Assembly: GCA_947650285.1 (NCBI GenBank)
Contig: CANTFL010001244.1
Coordinates: forward strand, 310,001 to 374,000
DNA: 64,000 bases
DNA from: Hyaloperonospora brassicae
Taxonomy: Eukaryota > Oomycota > Peronosporomycetes > Peronosporales > Peronosporaceae
Direction of reading: 5' to 3'
The notes beneath the pieces are model-generated. The model did no database searches and was not told the DNA's origin. It was given only the letters and a program-made list of their open reading frames with translations. Below are positions 11,495 to 23,044 of the stretch, one piece after another; position 1 is the stretch's first letter; each line of letters opens with the position of its first letter. Position numbers and translations under genes: made by a program.

Positions 11495-12972
11495 TCGAAA
11501 AGGCGGCAAACGCGTACGGTGCCCAACTCGATCGCATTCCCAAGTGGCAGTCGCCACCGGTCCGTACGTCATTGCAGCTACTAACCCCATTGTGCTTGTG
11601 CGTCTTGTGATGGCTCTAGCGAAAGACCCGCACGCATGTGGTCGAAGGGCCGTCGAGTGCCAACGATGACACGCCCCTGAGCTTTGTGTTCAAGATGGGC
11701 AAAGTCCCGGCCGTCGTAAGCGCGTTGGTGCAGGACCTGCGGTGCGTGATGGCGCCCTACACGGCCGAGAAGCTGCGCGAGAAGCGCAAGAACACGCTCA
11801 AGGACTTTGTGCACGTGGGGGCGCCGCTCGGGATCACGCACTTTATCTTCTTGACGCACACGGACGCGGGCACGAACCTCAAGATTGCGCGCATCCCACG
11901 TGGCCCCACGCTGTCGTTTCAAGTGACACAGTACTCGCTCATGAGTCAGCTGCATCTGGTCGTGCGGCGGCCTGTGGACGCCTCGCAAGCGCTCAAGTCG
12001 ACGCCTCTGGTCGTGCTGAATAACTTTACAGCGCCGGACGACCACATGAAGCTCTTGAACGTCACGTTCACCAACATGTTCCCAGCCATTGACGTGCAGA
12101 CCGTTGCGCTCGGCGACTGCCGCCGCGTCGTGCTGTTCAACTACGACCACGAGACGGACGCTGTTGAGTTTCGTCAGTATGTGATTCGCGCTGCGCCGCT
12201 CGGGCTCTCCAAGAGCGTCAAGACCATTGTCAAGGCCAAAGTGCCCAACCTGAACAAGCTCGAGGACATTAGTGAGTACGTCCTCGGCAATGGCGCAGGC
12301 ATTGGCTCGGCGTCCGACAGCGAAGTGGACGACGAGGCAGCGCACGTGACGCTGCCCGACTCGTTTCGCGGGCGCGGGAACCGCCGCGCGGAGAAAAGTG
12401 CCGTGCGCTTGACCGAGATCGGGCCGCGGCTGACGCTGCGCCTCACGAAAGTCGAGCGGGGCATTTGCGATGGCGACGTGCTGTACCACGCGTTCAAGAC
12501 CAAGACGCCGGAAGCAGCGGCCATGGCGAAAGCCAAGCACGAAGCAGCGCGCACGCTCAAGCAGCAGCGCCGGGACGACCAGGCGTCGAACGTGGCCAAG
12601 AAGCAGGAGGTGAAGGACGCCAAGAAGCAGCGCAAAGCCGACCGCAAGCGCAAGCGGGAACAGAGTGGCGATGACGACGACGATGGGTACGACGAGACCA
12701 CTGCAACGACTGGTGGGGAGCCGCACCACAACGAGTCCGAACCCGACGACGTCGACTATTACCGCCAAGAAGTGGGCGAAGAACCCGACACGTACATGTT
12801 CCCTGACCAGAAGAAGCCGAGAGGCAGGAAACCGGCACTTGGTACGACCAGCGCCAAAGCGGGTCAAAAGCCGTCCGAAGTCGCTGCCTCCGACAAGAAG
12901 CGCCGCTTCTTGCGACCTGGTGCCAAAGCGCCAAAGGGCCAACTTATTCGCCAGCGCCAGCCCAAGAAGTAG
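11490..12972 (+). CDS. SSF1: SSF1/Peter Pan (PPAN) Brix-domain ribosome biogenesis protein
   Basis: Exons 11490-11513 and 11620-12972 encode about 458 residues. The 8-codon first exon (MPRKGGKR) is joined across a 106-bp intron that begins GTACGG, has a TACTAAC branch site near 11579 and ends CTCTAG. The join gives the basic N-terminus with RKTRTH, as in yeast Ssf1 (KKRTH). The Brix domain follows: SFVFKMGKVPAVV, RCVMAPYTAEKLREKRKN, LKDFVHVGAPLGITHF, KIARIPRGPTLSFQV and LTLRLTKVERGICDG. The tail is lysine-, arginine- and acid-rich. The family works in the nucleolus on 27S pre-rRNA processing and 60S subunit assembly. A long open frame on the opposite strand has no family resemblance and is a shadow. 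Confidence 0.93.
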
Positions 12973-13304
12973 AGCTCGGCATCGGTCAATAGAGCAGCAT
13001 CAGTAGCTGCTGGATCCGTCTGTGTACCCGTTCTGTGCAATGGCAATGGCAATGGCTGTCGTCTTCCTGCCGGACGTCCCAGCGCACTTCTCGATGCAGT
13101 CGGCTCCTTCGCGCTTTTCATTGTTTTCAAACGAGTTTACAGATCTTGTCATGACACTACGACGACTCGGCAATGCCCTGTTACAGCTCCTTCGACACAC
13201 AGACTAACCTATACCAGTCTGGAGGATCCAGTAACGCAAGTGAGGAAGAGTGGGCGCACGCGCGCACGCGCGACACACACACAAACCATATACACAGCGC
13301 GCAC

Positions 13305-15528
13305 TCACCGTCTGCCCGGGGGCGGCTGGAGCGACGGATGCTGGTGCTGCTTCGGGTCGCTCATTGGAATTGGAAAGCGGTCGCGACGTCCGCCCTGCGA
13401 AAGGCCTCCGGGACCGCCCAAGTTCTTTGGATTCAACCCAGCGAGACGCTGCGGTGGGGCCTGCAGTTTCCGGTCACCGCTGTCCATCGCGTAGCGCATG
13501 CCCCCGAGCTTGCTCTCATCTTTGATAGACCGGCCAGGCATCCCGCGACGACCGTCTTGCTGCATGTGCACAGCTTGCGCGTGTTGCTGCTGTGCCTGCA
13601 TCTGCGCTTGCATTTGCGCGTGGTGGTGAGCCTGCGCTTGCGCTGCTTGTGCTTGAGCTTGCGCATGCGCATGTGCCTGCGCCTGGGCGTGCGCCTGCGC
13701 TTGAGGGTGTTGCGATTGCATCTGCTGAGCTTGAGGCGGGTGCTGCATGCCGGGCACCATTCCACCCATGACACCGACACCACGGGCCATCATACCGCCA
13801 CCGTTCAACGGCGCGCTACGTCCCATGCCACGCATCATGTTCATACCGGCACTGCCCGCAGGTACGCCACGGGCCACACCGCTACTTGTCTCGGGGCCGC
13901 TAGCACTCATTGGGTTCGACGTCGGAGCACTGCCCATGCTCATGCTCATAGGCGCCTCACTTCCGCGCAACATGTGCGCCATCGGTACCCCTTGGCTGGC
14001 CGACGGACCACCATTCGGTTGAGCAGGCGCGCCTTGCTGCTGTGCCTGGTACTGAGACTCGGTGGTTGGTCGCGACGAAAACGTCGGCATCGGAGACGTT
14101 GTCGGCGGCTCCGAAGGGCCAGGCGCGGTGTTGGCACCGGCCATGCCGTTGGTCGGCTGGCCCGTTTCTCGAGCACGCAAGAGTTCCAGTCGCTCACGAA
14201 TGAACTGCGCGTCGGCTCCGAGCTCTGCAGCCTTCTGGTACGCATCGCGAGCATCGCTCGTTTGATTGCACGTGTCGTACAGTGTCCCGACATTGTACCA
14301 GACCTCGCAAATGTTGGGATTGATGTTGATCGCACGCGAGTACGCATCGAGCGCATCCAAGTGCTGGTTCAGCTGGTAAAAGAGCACGCCAAGCGAGCAC
14401 CACACGTTCGGGTTCTGCGAGTCGGTCGTCACGGCGTGTTTGTACGAATCGTACGCTTCTTCAAACTCCTGCACAGCCATGTAACATCGTCCCAGCAGGT
14501 ACCATCCTTTTCCGTCTTGTGGATCAATTGCCACGGCCTTTTTCAGAAAGTCAATCGCAGGTGGATGTTCACTGTGTTTCAAGCACAACCAGCCGAGCTG
14601 TTGCAGCGGCTTGGCATTGCTTGGATTCAGCTCGGCGACCTTGAGGTAGCTCGACTTGGCCAGCTGAATCTCGTCCTTGAGCTCGTACACGTGACCAATC
14701 TGCGTCCAGATATCACTAGCCATCTCCGTCGTCTGGACGTTCGCCTGCACGTCGTGCAGCACCGACTTGAGTCGATCCAGCGCGCCTTCATAGTCGCCCC
14801 GCTGCTTGGCAATGATCCCGAGCCGGAACTTGACTTCCAGCGCCATGTTAAAGTTGGGCTCGAACCGCAGCACGGCTTCAAACGACTCTTGCGCGTGCTC
14901 GAGCGAGCCCAGTCGTTCATACAGCTGGCCAATGCCGTACCACATGTTGGGGTCCTTCTGACTCATGGGGTTGTTGTACATGGCGTACTGGTACGCCGTG
15001 TGCGCGCTCGTGAGGTCGTTCATCATGAGGCAGCAGTAGCCGAGATGGCCCCACGCGTCCGAGTTCTGCTCGTTCAGCGACACGAGTCCGCGGAAACAGT
15101 CGGCGGCCTTTGTATAGTCCTCGACCTTCTCGTAGCAGCAGCCAATGGCAAACAGCGCCGTGGCGTTCAACCGGTTGTGCGACAGCACCTTCTCGTACGC
15201 CAACATCGTGTTCTCGTCGTCGCCCATCATCTCAGCAATGCGGCCGAGCGACAGCCACGCTTCTTCGTTCGCAGCCGAGAGCTGGCGCCCCAGCTACAAG
15301 TGTACACAACAAAGTCATTATACAGACACCACACCATGAGATTCGAAAACCATTTTTTCGATCGACACACAAAGTGGCTACACTACGTATACACCGGCAC
15401 ATGTATACACAAATGCGTGTATACACATGGACGATGTATACACACAGGTGCGGGTATACATTGCGCAAGAGGGGGGAAGATGCGTGCGTGCGTACCGTGC
15501 TGGTCTCTTCCATCTTGGGGGTGGCCAT
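13305..15528 (-). CDS. CYC8: CYC8/SSN6-like TPR transcriptional corepressor
   Basis: Exons 15528-15496 (MATPKMEETST) and 15293-13305 flank a 202-bp intron (GTACGC to TTGTAG). The protein is about 673 residues. About ten tetratricopeptide repeats fill the N-terminal 400 residues, for example NMWYGIGQLYERLGSLEHAQ and GKGWYLLGRCYMAVQEFEEA, in the order seen in yeast Cyc8/Ssn6 and plant/animal relatives. The C-terminus is low-complexity: Pro/Ser/Met-rich, then a run of Gln-Ala and His-Ala pairs, as in the (QA)n tract of yeast Cyc8. The family bridges Tup1-type repressors and DNA-binding proteins in the nucleus. The stop used lies in a GTGAGT context (near 13305). Splicing from there to an AG near 13223 would add two residues and a new stop, so the last residues are uncertain. 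Confidence 0.88.
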
Positions 15529-18500
15529 GTCGCGTCTCGGACGTAGCGCGGCGAGACAACAATGTGGATGTTATTATTCGGACTTAAGCGGAGCAATCTC
15601 CCGTCGTAGCGGCTTCGGGGGAAGAGGACGTGTCCCGACCGACGTGTGCACGTGCCGTCTCTTTGTCTACTGACGGCCACAGAGGGCGACGACGACTGGT
15701 TTTGCGGTTGGGGAGAAAGGGGGCACCGCGAGGCGCTTGGAGCGACAGGGGGGCGATGGCAAACCCCTACCCGCACGCAGCTTACACACTGGCCAGAAGG
15801 TGGTACTCTTTCTGCTACAGCGACTACTCCTGTCCCCTCGCGAGACAAGGGCGGGTTGAATTAACACGATAGTGGACACGACCCTTTGGACGTGGACGCG
15901 CGCGACGCGATGGAGTGACTGAGTGACTGACTGTCGTCCCGACGACTACTGTGCCGACTGACTACGTGGCGATCGGGAACAGTGACTGTGGATAAGCTGA
16001 CACCCTACAGTGCGTGTGTGTGGGGGGGGATTGTGGATCGGGTCTGGATGCTACCACCAAAATCGTGGAAGGTGGTGGACTTGCTGCTATCCAGTGCAAA
16101 CAGCTGCCCCCCACAGCCCACGAAGACCAAAGGTGTAAATCAGACGTGTGGACGTTGCCGACTCTCGCACGCACAACGGGTGATGCCCAGCAGCACACCC
16201 AGTGTCAGCTAACAACGAGCAAGCCGTCGTTGTAGCGCCAGTCTACGCACGCGCTTTGGTCGCACTTTGAGCGGTCAAAGCCTTGACCGCGATGATTGTA
16301 CCCGACGGACAATCGACTAACTAACTGCCTCTGTGCGCTCGTTTCAACTGAACCTCGAAAATATCCGTCCAAGCGACAGACAGTCCATCGCAGCTGTTAC
16401 GGAGCGTGATGAGCGTGACGGACGAACAGATCGAGCCGACCAATCGGATCCGTTGTCCATCGTCCCGTCGCTGTGACGCATCGGCCGCTCCCAAGAGCGG
16501 GCCAGCAGACGGAGCGATCAGAAAGGCGCGCGCAGGTTGCAGTCTCGCCAAGACGAGACTCGCGCGCGACGGTTTGCTGTGTAGCGCCGGCTCTCGGAGG
16601 CCCAAAGTGAGAAAAACGACCGCGATGGTCGTTCTCTTCAACGGCGTTGAGCTGTCTCACGTTGTTGTTGTTGTTGTTGTTCGTATTGTAGTTGTTGTTC
16701 TTGTGGCTGTATGCCTCGAACGAAGTCGCCGAGCGCTTTGCCGCAGACGCGCAGGGACGTTACATCTCGGGGCTCTTCTGAACCCACATGCCTGTCGTCG
16801 GGTCGGTGCCATCATCCACGCACCAGCTGTTTTGCGCACTTGTGCTACAGACGTGTCACATGGGCCACGTAAACAGACCGGAGGAACAACGTCATGGGCG
16901 AACTGGATGGCGTGGATCGTGGACGAGGCACAGCCGCGCGGGACAGAAGCATGGCCCGGTCAGGGGCAGAAACGCCATGCGGAAGAGTGAGCGGATACAA
17001 GGAGCGAATAAGAAGTCAAGCGGCAGCAGCAGCTGCTCGAGCGCATTCGGATGTTTGACGAAAGCGTATTGCGGGCAAACTCGTATGACGCGAGTGCTGT
17101 GGTGTTCCAACGTTCTTGACTGACTATGTATTGCGTCGGACACGCGGAAGGCCGCACGTGATCTGCGACTGTGAGGATTGCTGTGTGAGGAAATGGAATG
17201 AGAATGAGTGACGCACTTGGAATACGAGTCGAGCGCATGAGTTTTGATAAACTGTGGCAGCTCCTTGTTCTAATCGTGTTTCTGGTTGATCCAGGTCGTT
17301 GCAGCGAATACCTAGTCAGCATTCGCAAAGAGCTATTCTGATCAGTTGGTGATTGAAATAGTGCAGAATGGTTCTGATTTGATGAGCAGTATATATTTGG
17401 GAGACCCAATTCGTCGAGCGACGATACAAAAACAGAACCATACGCAAATCGCAGATTTTGTGCTCAGCTATCCATATATGCGTTTTTAGAGGTGACTTCT
17501 TGCGCTCTCTCGATATCTTCTTGAGAGCAAACGCTCGTACTTACTATGAGTGTTTGTCAAGTTCCTGGACCGTGTCGTCACGCGGCTTGCAGGTCGCAGG
17601 TCCACCCGAGAAATTGCGACTTGGCATTGAGGTGATCACACCTGCAAACTATCCTCGCGTTTGATCGCGTGTCGTTTGTCCCGTCTATTGACGGATAGTA
17701 TGTGTGTGTGTGTGTGTGTGTGTAGCTGGGAATCGCTTACCATTGGGCACACATACTCTCGACGCGAAGACGACCAGGCGCGAATGTCGCAACGGTACAT
17801 ACATACATACACTGACGTAAACAACAGACTAAGCAGAGGCGCTAGCGTGAACCCGATCGTGTAGCGAGCAGAGGATGGAGAGACTAGACCAGGTCTTTGG
17901 TACAGATGAAGTGTGGGCGCTTGATGCGAAGAATGAGCTACGCGACCTCAGTGTGGAGGAGACGAGTCCACAAGAAGGGCGGAGTCGGTGCTTGTGAAAG
18001 GGAACAATGACGTGAGTGGCGCATGGCGACGAGGGGGGACGACGCCAGGGAACCCGTCGACACGACGTGAGGAATCGAGGTAAAGGATAGTGGCGAAAGT
18101 TCCGAGACCACCGACCGGTCTGGAGAAGGGACGAGAGCTACGCTCTTGTCGCAGCACGCGTCGCACGCATAGCACCCAACGAAAAAGCTCCTGCTCCACA
18201 CATCGATTGATGCACGCGGCAGCGCGCATCACTCGTAGAAACGAGTGGGGAACGTCTGCAGGTTCATGCCTTCCTCCATTCGCGATCGATGGCAAACAGG
18301 TACTGTCGACTGCTGCGGGGCCAAGGAATGAGCTTGCAGCGTTGTCGAGCCGGTAACAGCGCACAGCGCGAGTCGGCTGTGTGTGGTGCGCCAGCCGCGA
18401 CCACAGCACATCGACATGATTTGCTGCTTTCCCGGCAAACTTTCTGTGTCGCGCCCGCGAGCGACCCGGGACCAGTTGACCAGCAAGCGACGGCAGTCGC

Positions 18501-20306
18501 ATATCCATCGACAAAGTCGTGTTTGCGCGAGGAACAAACAATGCGAGTCGAGCGGTTTGCGACAAGTCGATCACATGGCAGTGGCCGCAAGTCCTTCTGC
18601 GACTCCACGACCGTCTGGTCACCTACGTCAGTCCTTACCACATTACGTTCGCTGTCATAATTAGTATCGATCGCTGTCGGATGGATTCCGGTGGGTGCTC
18701 GAACCATTTGGCCAACGACTATGGGATATCTACTGCTGTCGACGCGTTCCCAGCGATGATGGGCCGCTGCGTCGATCCCGACCTCGACGAGGAAACACGA
18801 GACATCCTGAAGCAGACCACTTGTTTTCACCCTTCAGCAGCGACAGTGCGTCTACTTCCATTGTACACGGACGAGAAAACAAGCCGCAGCTTTGGGGCAG
18901 AACTGGCGGTGCAGCCCCCGGCTGTCATGGCAAAGGCTGGTGGATCGCGACAGTCGCGTGGATCTTCCTCGTAGCTTGGACCCAGCCAGACAGGGCGGGC
19001 ATCTAGCGTTGTTGGTCTGTGTCGACCATTACGTGTACGCTGCGGTGTTTTTGTTTTCTTTCGTGGCACAAGAGGATGATGGATGGGACGAGCTCAAGTC
19101 AAGTCGTGACGAGGAACGTGTTCACGCGGGTGCAGCTCCTGCGTCAGCATAAACCAGACAAACACGTTGGACGTTTGTGATGATGACGAGGCGATTGCAC
19201 GTCCTCATGTCCGCTACCTCGAGACGTCCGTCTACTGCGGGGAGTAGAGAGGAGAGAGAGACTGCGCTTGGTGGCCAGACAGCATGCACCAGAGCGTCTA
19301 CGGGACATGGCCACGCACGTCCATACGTGACTCTGCTGCGTTGTTGCTTGGTAGAGCGGCCCCCAATGGATGCAAACAAGTCGTACGTGATGGCATTGAC
19401 GACAGCCTTTGCGTCGTGGCACGAGGGGGGGAAACGCTTTGCAGAGCGTGCCTAACGTCTGCTACAGCATCTGCTTGTGCATCGAGTAGGGCACTGGGAC
19501 AGACATTGTGCGATCACCGCGCAGGCCGAGTGACGCCTGTCGACGGGTCCGGCAAAGTGCCAACACGTACCGCACAGTGCTCGCTCGACGGTGTAATGGC
19601 CCCACGACGCAAGTACTGTCGCCCGATGTGCGCAAGAAACCCCACCGCCTGTCACTTGAGCTGTCCATGTCAACCGATGACTCCTCCGTCGTTTCCTCTC
19701 TGCGCAACGAGCGCACATGTTGAGTGGCACTGCAAATGTGCGGAGCGAGACCACATCTACCGCTGGCACTCGGCAAGAAGAGCAGAAGATCTGCAGAGAC
19801 GACTGATTTACTGCTATTCGGTTGCTGCAAAATTTCAAACACGTCATGAGCGGACGCTGCATGTGATCGCGCAAAAAGCTGCCGAGTCAATCGATTTACA
19901 ACTGTCAATGTATCTCCCGACCATGAGCACGACATGTCCGTCGCTCGGGATCAATTGTTCCGTTGTCGCTCGCCGACAGTCCCCGTAACGACCACGAAAC
20001 GGTCACACACACACACAGAGCGAGCGAGCGAGCGATGAAACACTGTTTTCACTGCAACGATCAGCCCAAAGCAATCGCTTCGTCACGACAGTGCAAACAC
20101 TGCCCAGCGCAAGTCACTGCAGCAGCCTCAAGGACCCCAACAGCTCTTTTTGTCGCATGCCGCACGCTCTCTGATCAGAAGCGCTGGCTGGTCCCGTGCG
20201 AAACCCCTTTTTTCCAGGCAGCAAAGCCCTTGCGCTGCTCACGACGGCACTGTGTGCATGTGCACACATACGCTTTTGTCCGCTGGAACCGCACTGCCTG
20301 TCCGTC
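15529..20306. other. Long intergenic stretch
   Basis: I find no supportable gene in these 4.8 kb. Open frames up to about 190 codons exist on both strands, overlap each other and show no domain. It contains a (GTT)n tract at 16661-16682, a (TG)n tract at about 17700-17723, and CATA repeats near 17796-17811. Part of it must hold the promoter of CYC8 (left end) and of the first elicitin-like gene (right end). Confidence 0.5.
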
Positions 20307-21281
20307 ATGACTGTCACAGCGCCGCTCCCGCTTCTTCTCTTTGCGCTTGTTGTGGCTCGCCACTTGAGCGCTGGTCAAGACGTAGTGGCGGTGGTGACGC
20401 CTTCTCCTCCTGTAGCACTTGTAGATACGTCAGGGCCCAATGCCACGCGCGAGGCAGCAGTACCTCTTGCAGTCGACCTGCTGCTGCCGCCCATTCACAC
20501 GGCTTCGCCTGCGTCTTCGACCTTCCAAGTCGTAGCCGACGTCGTGTGCAACGCCACTGAGACGCAAAAGCTCTACGCCCTCTACGGCCGCAATCGGGCG
20601 CTCTTTGACCTGTGCGTCACGGACGCGCGGTACCACGTCTTCCCCTTCCTCGGCACGAAACCTTCGGCCGAGCAAGTGGCCAACATGGCGTCGTCCATGT
20701 CCTGCGTCGCACTCTTCTCGGGAGCGCTGCTGGCCACGTTCCCCGAATGCACAATCTCGGGCTTCCCGCTGAAAGCAGCGATGGAGACCGTGTTGAAAGT
20801 CCACGTCGACCTCGTGCACGGGTGGGCCCCACCTCCAACCGCAGAGCGGTTCCTCGAGATAATCACGTGGCGGAAGTGTGTCAACCTCGCGCGAGAAGTT
20901 GGGGCACCGAGTGACGCCGACTCGGAGTTGTACGGGCAGTTTGAGACGAACCTGGCGCTGCTTTGCACGGATAGCCCCGTGCGACTGCTGCCGGACTATC
21001 GTCTAGAGTACCAGCTCGGCAGTGGTTCCTGGCACGGAGCCGAAGAGATCAAGTCCGCGCAAGTTGGGGACACTCGGCAAGGCAGTCGCGACGGTGTCGT
21101 GGCCACTGTCTCACCTGGGGACAGTGACTTGAACGTGGGCGACCGCGAAGCTACGGACGTCACGAGGGAGTCGACAATTGCCGAGAGTGGCTGTGCACCA
21201 AAGAGTCGAGTGAGTAGTAGTGGACTTGCGTCGGCTCTAGTAAGTGCACTGCTAGGCGTGTACCTCGTAGGCATAAGCTAA
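20307..21281 (+). CDS. Elicitin-like secreted GPI-anchored protein 1
   Basis: 324 residues. I start at the ATG that gives a clean signal peptide (MTVTAPLPLLLFALVVARHL, cut near residue 23) rather than at one 37 codons upstream. The elicitin-like domain spans about residues 78-170. Cysteines at 81, 103, 133 and 148 match elicitin cysteines 1, 2, 4 and 5 in spacing, while the pair forming the third disulfide in classical elicitins is missing. Two further cysteines (191, 220) lie downstream. The C-terminus is hydrophobic after a serine-rich hinge, as for a GPI anchor. Elicitins bind sterols and are recognised by plants. Elicitin-like proteins are oomycete-specific. A paralogue follows 1.8 kb downstream on the same strand. 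Confidence 0.8.
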   Translation: MTVTAPLPLLLFALVVARHLSAGQDVVAVVTPSPPVALVDTSGPNATREAAVPLAVDLLLPPIHTASPASSTFQVVADVVCNATETQKLYALYGRNRALFDLCVTDARYHVFPFLGTKPSAEQVANMASSMSCVALFSGALLATFPECTISGFPLKAAMETVLKVHVDLVHGWAPPPTAERFLEIITWRKCVNLAREVGAPSDADSELYGQFETNLALLCTDSPVRLLPDYRLEYQLGSGSWHGAEEIKSAQVGDTRQGSRDGVVATVSPGDSDLNVGDREATDVTRESTIAESGCAPKSRVSSSGLASALVSALLGVYLVGIS

Positions 21282-23044
21282 GTCGTGTAGTATTCCCCGT
21301 GCTTTCGACCGTCGCTTTTCGTTTTACTATTGGGATCGGCTTAGTGAAGAAGCAGTGGACCTGCCCGACGCGAGTACTTACGCGCTTGGCTATGGTCTCG
21401 ATGGAGTCAGCAAAGTGCTTTGCTACTCGGAGGTTCTCTCGCATGGAGTCGTGACTGTACGATCCTTTTTCGTCTGCGATTCCTGAACAGCTGAACGCTG
21501 TTTTGTGTCTAGACTTGGGATATGCGCACGTACGTACGTACTGTGAACTGCTTGCAAGCTCTCATCTCGAGCGTGTCGTACTGCCACACAATGTGCAAAG
21601 TCAGACCGGATGCAACAGTGTGTGGGATCGTTACTTCCTCGTGGAAGAAGACATCAACGCGTCTGCATCTCGATGCGTGAGGCCACTCTAGAATGGAAAC
21701 ACAGTCCACCTGTAAGCCTGTCGATGGAGGTCAAGCTCAGTTCGCGAACAGATCTGTCAACCGCAAACTCTTTTGCAGCGGTAGTTGTCGGGTACAAGTG
21801 GAGAAAACGAATGCAACACGTTGTCAGCCCTTCGCAGCGTCTCCATGTTAGCTACCGCTGAGTCCCTCGAGAGTGAACTCTCTTCACCTTCGCAGTCCTT
21901 TACCTGTGTCAAAGTGGACAGGCAATGAGCAACGCACGTGAGCTCAAGCTTCGGCACTCAGCAGCTCGATCTTGACTCAGCTTTCCAGCAAGCCAAGTGC
22001 CATCGAAATGGTATCACACCTCAATAAGCAGCAACGAACCAGTCAGTCCGTCGATCTTCTGCAACGTTAGGCGTTCCCTCGTGGTGGCAACGCCCACAAT
22101 GCCAAAACGCTATGACCCCACAACTCGTCTCGTGCTTTCGTGACTGCGCGTCATGTCCTGACGATCGCATCATTAGCTAAGGCTCAACACAGCACGAACA
22201 CAGATCCCATCTGACCGTCACCCAGGACGGCCTCTCGTCGCTGACACCCGAGTGCCAACATGCTGCCGTACTTCTCGTTGACTAACAGCTGTGGCAACCC
22301 CACGGCGGCCTGTCCAACCCCGACACGTGGTCTCTCCTTTTCCCGCTGTCAACCAACTGCTCCTCAAGTTTCCTGCATCCACCAAACCCCCTGCAGACCA
22401 AACGCTCGTTCCCCATCGAATCGCTACTTGTACCTCATCCCGTCCGTCCGTCCTATGCGGCGTACCGCTACAGATTGACACGCAGATACCATCAAGTCGT
22501 ACCATTGTCCATCATCCGTCGCCACGTCAACTTTTCTACCGTCCCCTGTTTACTGCTGACCGCCTCAACATGTACGCTACTGGACGCACATTGACTGCGC
22601 TCGTTGACACGCAGTGGGGATCAAAGGCGGCAGTAATAGTACTACAACGGGCCGCCCATCATCCAATGCCCTGCAACGTTCCTGTAACTTGAAGGCAACA
22701 ATAACGTCGAGCGTCCAGTCTGGATCGGTCGAAAACAAGGGGCGGACGTCTCGACCCGACAACCACATGCGCTCAGCTCGTTCCCGACCGAAAAAAGAGA
22801 CAAACAACCGCACGAAGTCCTCGAGCGTTCCTCAACACGCAACACACAGCGTATATCTATCTCTCTGTCTCTGTCGCTCTCTCTTTCTCTCTCTGACTCT
22901 CTCGCTCTCCTCTTTGTCTCGTGAGCGCTCTCGCAGATGGGAAACAGCAGCGACCGACGGCCTCTACCGACCGAATTCCATCGGGTCTTCACTCGATAAA
23001 CTTCGTGTCGATCGCCAACTCGTGTCGCCAACCGCCATCGACAA
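21282..23044. other. Intergenic between the elicitin-like genes
   Basis: No gene is recognised. A CT-rich tract (about 22855-22920, with TCTCTCTCT runs) lies about 130 bp upstream of the second elicitin-like start, in the position expected for its promoter or leader. Confidence 0.45.

Noticed and set aside
11581..12942. 453-codon open frame antisense to SSF1
   Set aside because: It is a shadow of the strongly third-position-biased SSF1 codons. It has no domain, and the opposite strand gives a clear Brix protein.
13173..15587. 804-codon open frame antisense to CYC8
   Set aside because: Leu/Arg/His-rich low-complexity product with no family. It mirrors the TPR gene and its QA repeat.
18264..18830. 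188-codon minus-strand frame in the long intergenic stretch
   Set aside because: Composition is not gene-like, and overlapping frames on the other strand are equally open.
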